NCBI GenBank assembly: GCA_018240025.1
Contig: JAFEGM010000032.1
Coordinates: 67,618 to 131,617, forward strand
DNA: 64,000 bases
Reading direction: 5' to 3'
Source of the DNA: Verrucomicrobiota bacterium
GTDB lineage: Bacteria > Verrucomicrobiota > Verrucomicrobiia > Chthoniobacterales > SZAS-18
Shown: positions 59,291 through 64,000 of the stretch, one piece after another
Layout: every line of letters starts with the position of its first letter
How positions within the stretch are numbered: position 1 is the stretch's first letter
Notes under the pieces: model-generated
The model's database searches: none
Told to the model about the DNA's origin: nothing
The model's input: the letters and a program-made list of their open reading frames with translations, nothing else
Made by a program: the position numbers and the translations under genes

Positions 59291-61702
59291 TCACGCAAAC
59301 GCCGCGATGTCCTGGCAGAGCCAGCGCCGCGTGGTCAGGCGGGCTTCGTGGGGCAAGTCGTGACCGATTCGGTAGGTGAGGGGGGTCGTGGCCGGGGCGC
59401 TGGCCGGAAGATCGCGGTAGAAGACCGGGTGGAAGGTGATCTTGCCGGCAGGCAGCGGGCCGTTCTCCGTGATACGCAGGTCGGCCGGGGCGTCGACGCG
59501 CGGGGGCGTGACCTCGATCAGGATGCGATTGAAGGTGCCTTTCTGGTACGCGGTGGTGACCAGGTCATCGGCCAGATACGTGTACCGAGCTGTCTCCTTC
59601 GAAACGAAGCAATGCAGTTCCAGTTCGCGCCAGCTCACCCGGCTGTTGCTGATCGGGCCCGGGTAGTAGGGAATGGCTGCACCGTCGCGCACGAAGAGCG
59701 GCAGTTCGGCCGCGCCGACCGCGTAGCAGAGGGTCGCGCCGCCTTCGAGCCAGCGGCCGTGAAGCAGATCGAACCAGCGACCCGGCGGGAGGACGACGCT
59801 CCGATACTGCTTGGGCACGCCCTCGATCATGACCGGCGGATTCTCGGCCCGGGAATGCAGCATCGGCGCGACCATGAGCGCATCGCCGATGAGGAACTGG
59901 TCGTCGATGTCGGCGTAGCGCTCGTCTGGGTACTCGTAGCAGAGCGGCCGCATGATGGGGTCGCCGTCGAGCCAGTGCTGGAAGAACAGCTGGTAGAGGT
60001 ATGGCAGCAGCCGGTAGCGCGTGCGGATGGCCGAGCGGCAGATGTTCAGCGTCTCCTCGCCGAACTGCCACGGCTCCTGCGGCCGGGCGCTGGTCTCGCA
60101 GTGGTTGCGGCAGAACGGGCTGAGGAAGGAAGCCTGCGTCCAGCGGGCCAGGAGTTCGCCATCGGTGTGGCCCATGAAGCCGCCGATATCGGTGCCGTTG
60201 AAGGCCATGCCGCTGAGGCCGAGGTTCAGCTGCGTGGCCACGGACATGCGCAGATGCGACCAACTGCTGGCGAGGTCGCCGGTCCAAATCGCCGCAAAGC
60301 GCTGTGTGCCGGTGAAGGCGCTGCGCGTGAGCAGGAAGGGTCGGGCCCGGTCGAGCTGCCGGAAGGCTTCGCGGCTGGCCAGCGCCATGAGGTGGCCGTA
60401 CTGATTGTGGTAGCGCGCGTGCGGGATGCGCCCCTCGTCGAAGAGCATCAGGTCAGGATCAGAGGCGCCCGTGGACGGATCGTTCATGTCCAGCCAGGCA
60501 CCGTCGAGACCGCTCTCGCGCAGAAAGCGCGCCAAGCGGGCGGCCCACCACTGCCGCGTGCGGGAGAGGGAGAAATCGGGGAACACGGTGTCGCCCGGCC
60601 AGACGTCGCCCACGTAGTCGCGTCCGCTCGGCGCCCGGCAGAAGAGCGAGCCGCTGGCGCCTTCGTCGTAGAGCGGGAAGCCGGGTTCCAGTTTCACGCC
60701 GGGGTCGATGATCGCGACCGTGCGAATGCCGGCTGCATTCAGCTCGGCCGTGAGCGCGGATGGATTCGGGAAGCGCTTCGCGTCCCAGGTGAACAGCCGG
60801 TAGCCGTCCATGTAGTCGATATCGAACCAGAGCGCGCTGAGCGGAAAATCGTGCTTCTCGAACTGCTGCCGCAGCTCGCGGAATTCGTCGGCGGTGCGGT
60901 AGCCCCAGCGGCATTGATGATAGCCCAGCGCCCACGTCGCCGGGAGCGCGGTGCGGCCGGTCAGCTGGCTGAAGCGGCGCGTGACGTCGCGCAGGGTCGG
61001 GCCGGGGATGAGGTAAATCGGCAGCGGGCCCTCGGGGCAGGTGACATTGAGGACGCGCGCCTCGCCTGCGCCCACATCCACATTGAGCCGCTCGCCGCTG
61101 TCGAAGTAGAGCCCGAGATGCGTGCCGTCGGTGGTGCGCAGGACGAGTAGCGGGATGGAGACGTACGTGGGATCGAAGTCATCGCGATGGGCCGTGGCGG
61201 GTGCCACGCCGAGAACGTCGATCGTGTGGCAATCGTGCCGCCGCCCGAGACGGTTGAGCCGGCCGGTGCGCTCTCCCATCGCATAGGCCGCGGTCACGCC
61301 TTCGAGCGACCAGCGGACGATGGTCTGGGGACCGCATTGGCCGATGGCGTTGCCGTCGGCGGGCGGAGAAAGCAGCGGGTGACCGCGTCGGGTGACCGTG
61401 ATGCCGGAGGCGGTCAGCCGGGCCTCGAGGTTGGGAATGACGAGTTCGTTGACGGCCGATTTCACGGCGGCGCCGTGGCGGTATTCCGGCAGAACCCCGT
61501 CCGAGTATGGGGCGAGATCCGTCGCGCCGAGGTTTTCGATCGTGTACTTGAGCGCGAGCCCGTTGCCGATCAGCTCGCCCGCCGTGCGGAGCTGCCGGGT
61601 GCCGGCGTGGAGTTCGAGGCCTGGTGCGACCTCCGAGGCGATGACCCGCGCCCCGACGGCGTAGGCGAAGTTCCGCGGGTGCACCCGCTGACCGAAATGC
61701 AT
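59291..61702 (-). CDS. Glycoside hydrolase family 31 (alpha-glucosidase/xylosidase-like)
   Basis: 803 residues, no signal peptide, so probably cytosolic. The GH31 catalytic nucleophile is the first Asp of WLDMNDPS, where most relatives have DMNE. The acid/base Asp is in IWTGDLASSW. Other family blocks are ALWFDIDYMDGYRLFTWD, GYHQCRWGYRTADEF and GISGMAFNGTDIGGF-type LGLSGMAFNGTDIGGFMGHT. Substrate cannot be fixed from sequence; an alpha-glucoside from storage or uptake is likely. No regulator or transporter for sugars is nearby. Confidence 0.92.
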   Translation of the reverse strand: MHFGQRVHPRNFAYAVGARVIASEVAPGLELHAGTRQLRTAGELIGNGLALKYTIENLGATDLAPYSDGVLPEYRHGAAVKSAVNELVIPNLEARLTASGITVTRRGHPLLSPPADGNAIGQCGPQTIVRWSLEGVTAAYAMGERTGRLNRLGRRHDCHTIDVLGVAPATAHRDDFDPTYVSIPLLVLRTTDGTHLGLYFDSGERLNVDVGAGEARVLNVTCPEGPLPIYLIPGPTLRDVTRRFSQLTGRTALPATWALGYHQCRWGYRTADEFRELRQQFEKHDFPLSALWFDIDYMDGYRLFTWDAKRFPNPSALTAELNAAGIRTVAIIDPGVKLEPGFPLYDEGASGSLFCRAPSGRDYVGDVWPGDTVFPDFSLSRTRQWWAARLARFLRESGLDGAWLDMNDPSTGASDPDLMLFDEGRIPHARYHNQYGHLMALASREAFRQLDRARPFLLTRSAFTGTQRFAAIWTGDLASSWSHLRMSVATQLNLGLSGMAFNGTDIGGFMGHTDGELLARWTQASFLSPFCRNHCETSARPQEPWQFGEETLNICRSAIRTRYRLLPYLYQLFFQHWLDGDPIMRPLCYEYPDERYADIDDQFLIGDALMVAPMLHSRAENPPVMIEGVPKQYRSVVLPPGRWFDLLHGRWLEGGATLCYAVGAAELPLFVRDGAAIPYYPGPISNSRVSWRELELHCFVSKETARYTYLADDLVTTAYQKGTFNRILIEVTPPRVDAPADLRITENGPLPAGKITFHPVFYRDLPASAPATTPLTYRIGHDLPHEARLTTRRWLCQDIAAFA

Positions 61703-61782
61703 GCGGGAACCATCTGCGGGTTCAGGCGGGATTCAAATGGGGAAGGAAATAGAACCGCGCCAACGAATCGCGTCGCCCGCGC

Positions 61783-62652
61783 TCACGAGGCGTTCTGCCG
61801 CACGACGCGGGCGCGCTGCGACAACACGATCGAGGCCAGCACCACTGTCGCGGCGAGCAGCGTGGCGAACGACAGCGCCTCACCCAGCCAGAGCGCGGCC
61901 GCAGCGAAGGTCAGAAACGGCATGAGCAGCTGCAATTGTCCCACCCGGGCCACGCCGCCGAGACGCAGTCCGCGGGTCCAGAGCATGACGCCGAAGAGCT
62001 GACTCATGGTCGTGACGTAGGCCAACGAGCCCCACGCTTGGGCAGAGACAGGGCCGGTGGGTTGGTGGAGAAAAGACGAGAGGAGATTGACGGGCAGGAC
62101 CAGCAGCAGGGCCCAGCAAACCACCTGCCAGCTGCCGAGCTGCGGCGCGATGCGGGCGGCCTCGGCGTAGCCGAAGCTGGCGATGACGGCGGCGGCCAGG
62201 AGGATCAGATCGGTCCGGGTGAGCGAGCCACCGCCATTCTCCCAGAGTGCGAAGGCGATGACCGCGCCACTGCCGAGGAATGCCGCCACCCAGAAGAGCG
62301 GCTGCGGACGTTCGCCGACCCGCACCATGCCCGCCAACGTGGTGAAGAGCGGCAGCAGACCCAGGATGACGGCGCCGTGGGTGGCCGAGGCGTCGCGGGC
62401 ACCATAGCTGGCGCAGAGCGGGAAGAGAATGCCGAGGGCCAGGGCGACGATGCTGACGCTGAGCCACTGACGACCCTGCGGCCGGCGGGCGCCGGCCAGC
62501 AAAAGGCAAAGCGCCCCGAGCAGCGCGGCGGCGGCCGCGCGGCCCGAGGCGACGAAGATGGGCGGCAACTCCTGCACGGCCACGCGCGTGGCCGGCAGGG
62601 TCAGACTGAAGGCCGCGACACCCGCGAACCCGGAAAGGAGGCCGTTGGACAT
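61783..62652 (-). CDS. EamA-family (DMT superfamily) transporter
   Basis: 289 residues from ATG 62652; a GTG 45 bases upstream in the frame is less likely. About ten membrane helices in two EamA repeats (FAGVAAFSLTLPATRVAVQE in the first, ASFGYAEAARIAPQLGSWQV and LLMPFLTFAAAALWLGEALS in the second). Such carriers export amino acids or metabolites. It lies 34 bases after the DUF2917 gene, and both are divergent from a MocR regulator, which probably controls them. Confidence 0.88.
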   Translation of the reverse strand: MSNGLLSGFAGVAAFSLTLPATRVAVQELPPIFVASGRAAAAALLGALCLLLAGARRPQGRQWLSVSIVALALGILFPLCASYGARDASATHGAVILGLLPLFTTLAGMVRVGERPQPLFWVAAFLGSGAVIAFALWENGGGSLTRTDLILLAAAVIASFGYAEAARIAPQLGSWQVVCWALLLVLPVNLLSSFLHQPTGPVSAQAWGSLAYVTTMSQLFGVMLWTRGLRLGGVARVGQLQLLMPFLTFAAAALWLGEALSFATLLAATVVLASIVLSQRARVVRQNAS

Positions 62653-62686
62653 CGGGCAGGGGCGGCCGGTCGGGAAAACGAGGTGA

Positions 62687-63127
62687 TCAGTGGGCACCGC
62701 GCAGGCGGATTTGCGCCAGTTCCAGCGCTTCGATCACCGGCAGGTCCCCCGGGCGGCTGGTGTAGCTCTGCCCGGCCACGAGCAGGATGTCGTCACGCTG
62801 GCCGTGACCCAGGGTCAGCCAGACTCGGCCGTGGGTGCATTCGATGAAGAGCGGGTCCGAGTGACGCTCGTGATCGCTCCACGTCTCGCCCTTGTGCAGC
62901 GTGATCGTGTCCCCCGAGGTGTCGATCTGCCCCACGCCGCGGTAGTCGGGATGGGCCAGGAATTCGTCCAACTCGGCCAGTTCCGCGGACTTCAGTCCGT
63001 CGGCCGCCTCCGCCTGGCTGGCCAGGTGGCGGGGATGGGTGGGGATCTGCCCCTCGATGCTCTGCAGCAGATGGCGGGACAGGAAGTCCTGCAGCGTTTC
63101 GAGGTTCTCAGTGAGGTTCAGTTTCAT
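62687..63127 (-). CDS. DUF2917 domain protein
   Basis: 146 residues from ATG 63127. The C-terminal half (CTHGRVWLTLGHGQRDDILL, VAGQSYTSRPGDLPVIEALE) fits DUF2917, a cupin-like small family often found next to GntR/MocR regulators. The N-terminal half is helical and unassigned. No membrane segment. It and the EamA gene form a two-gene unit facing away from the MocR gene at 63233. Confidence 0.75.
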   Translation of the reverse strand: MKLNLTENLETLQDFLSRHLLQSIEGQIPTHPRHLASQAEAADGLKSAELAELDEFLAHPDYRGVGQIDTSGDTITLHKGETWSDHERHSDPLFIECTHGRVWLTLGHGQRDDILLVAGQSYTSRPGDLPVIEALELAQIRLRGAH

Positions 63128-63160
63128 AGGGCGACTCGATTGTCGCATGAGGTTGGTCTG

Positions 63161-63220
63161 GGAACAGTTACAGAATTCTTGAATTGTTACCGGAACAGAT
63201 TACAAGGACGGGACAGTTCC
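63161..63220. promoter_or_regulatory. Direct repeats in the DUF2917/MocR divergent promoter
   Basis: GGAACAGTTACA (63161-63172) and GGAACAGATTACA (63192-63204) start 31 bases apart, about three helical turns, and a related GGGACAGTTCC follows at 63210-63220. The block is AT-richer than its surroundings. MocR regulators often bind direct repeats between divergent genes, so this is a likely operator of the regulator at 63233. Confidence 0.5.
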
Positions 63221-63232
63221 TCCAGAAGCGCC

Positions 63233-64000
63233 ATGCCCAACGTCGCCGGACACCTCTACGAACAGGTCGCAGACAGCATCGCGGAGATGATCGAAGGCCG
63301 CGTGCTGCGGCCGGGCGATCGCGTGCCCTCGGTGCGCAAGCTGATGGCCCAGCGCGGCATCAGCCGCTCCACCGCCATGCAGGCTTTCCAGATTCTCGAA
63401 GGCCGCGGGATGGTCGAGGCGCGACCGCAATCCGGCTACTACGTCAAGCCACAGGCCGCGCATTTCCTGCCGGAGCCGGAACAGGCCCACCACCATCCGC
63501 ACCACGACGAATACGAGCACGTCGAGCTCGAGGGCACCGCGGCCAGCGTGGCGGCGGTGCTGGAATCCTTCCGTTACCACCCGGAGAACGTGCCTTTCGG
63601 CGTGGCTACGCCGGCCACGGAGCTGCTGCCGAATCGGGCGCTCAATCATTGCCTCGCGCACGCGGCGCGAACCGCGCCGGAATCGGCCAACCAGTACGAC
63701 TTCCCACCCGGCTACGCGGAACTGCGCCGGCAGCTGGCCCAGCGCGCGCCCGACGCTGGTTATCAGGTCGCGATGGAGGAGATCGTCACCACCTGCGGCT
63801 GCATGGAGGGGCTGAATCTGGCCCTGCGCGCGACCTGCCGTCCGGGGGATTCGGTGGCCATCGAATCGCCCACCTACCACGGCCTCCTGCAGGCGCTGGA
63901 GAGTCTCGGCCTGCGGGCGGTGGAGCTGCCGACGCATCCGAAGACGGGGGTCAGTCTCGAAGCCCTGGAGGCGACGCTGCGCAAGACGAAGATCAGCGCC
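63233..64000 (+). CDS. MocR-type GntR regulator with aminotransferase domain, partial (3' end beyond right edge)
   Basis: 256 codons from ATG 63233 to the edge. The N-terminal winged helix of the GntR family (HLYEQVADSIAEMIEGRVLR, PGDRVPSVRKLMAQRGISRS, STAMQAFQILEGRGMVEARP) is followed by a His-rich linker (EQAHHHPHHDEYEH) and the start of a fold-type I aminotransferase domain (YDFPPGYAELRRQLAQRAPD, CGCMEGLNLALRA, ESPTYHG). The PLP-binding Lys would lie outside the window. Probably controls the divergent DUF2917 and EamA genes. Confidence 0.93.
   Translation, partial: MPNVAGHLYEQVADSIAEMIEGRVLRPGDRVPSVRKLMAQRGISRSTAMQAFQILEGRGMVEARPQSGYYVKPQAAHFLPEPEQAHHHPHHDEYEHVELEGTAASVAAVLESFRYHPENVPFGVATPATELLPNRALNHCLAHAARTAPESANQYDFPPGYAELRRQLAQRAPDAGYQVAMEEIVTTCGCMEGLNLALRATCRPGDSVAIESPTYHGLLQALESLGLRAVELPTHPKTGVSLEALEATLRKTKISA

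Overview
This is 64 kb of GC-rich bacterial chromosome with dense gene packing. Gene content suggests a Gram-negative member of the Verrucomicrobiota, perhaps an Opitutaceae-like lineage. The pointers are an LpxB lipid A enzyme, a PEP-CTERM surface protein, a pseudopilin with an A/FTLVELL cleavage site, the large form of IspG, a GldA/F/G-type ABC system and abundant DUF4388/Roadblock signalling proteins. This placement is inference from gene content; no rRNA lies in the window.

Layout. 1-10032 is mainly metabolic: gltB (cut by the left edge), an exported SMP-30-like propeller, argF and a 2-oxoacid dehydrogenase operon (E1 alpha, E1 beta, E2). 10154-13371 carries an AbrB/PIN toxin-antitoxin pair, a pseudopilin and ispG. 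13594-15784 is a four-gene small-GTPase/Roadblock operon with a good promoter and a strong terminator. 15892-18333 holds an AlaX-type editing protein and a PAS histidine kinase. 18801-22890 is a second GTPase operon (PAS protein, coiled-coil protein, membrane protein, Rab-like GTPase). 23003-30707 is housekeeping: a PEP-CTERM protein, DUF456, rluE, argP, lpxB, ffh and thiE, with several small exported or zinc-ribbon proteins. A tRNA-Ser(GGA) lies at 30758-30843.

31287-37213 joins DUF4388, receiver-like and Roadblock proteins to a microbial rhodopsin with a D-T-K motif, an unknown exported protein, lycopene cyclase and a Blh-type carotene dioxygenase, that is, the last steps to retinal. 37357-43591 is a chemosensory-like operon: two PstS-like binding proteins, a membrane CheA-like kinase with a PilJ-like sensor, a CheY, two CheX-like proteins and an unknown protein. 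43730-45427 (minus strand) repeats the DUF4388/Roadblock theme with a stand-alone globin sensor; its Roadblock protein is about 88% identical to the one at 14931. The right end has a phosphodiesterase-TPR protein, an FkbM methyltransferase, a hybrid kinase, an S9 peptidase, a DegP-like protease operonic with a Gld-type ABC system, a GH31 glycosidase, and a DUF2917/EamA pair divergent from a MocR regulator that is cut by the right edge.

The non-coding DNA is unusual. Two long inverted-repeat elements (18412-18724 and 51466-51859) have arms made partly of tandem simple repeats. Tandem repeats with a period of exactly seven bases occur at several intergenic sites. One palindrome lies directly after the stop codons of two unrelated genes.
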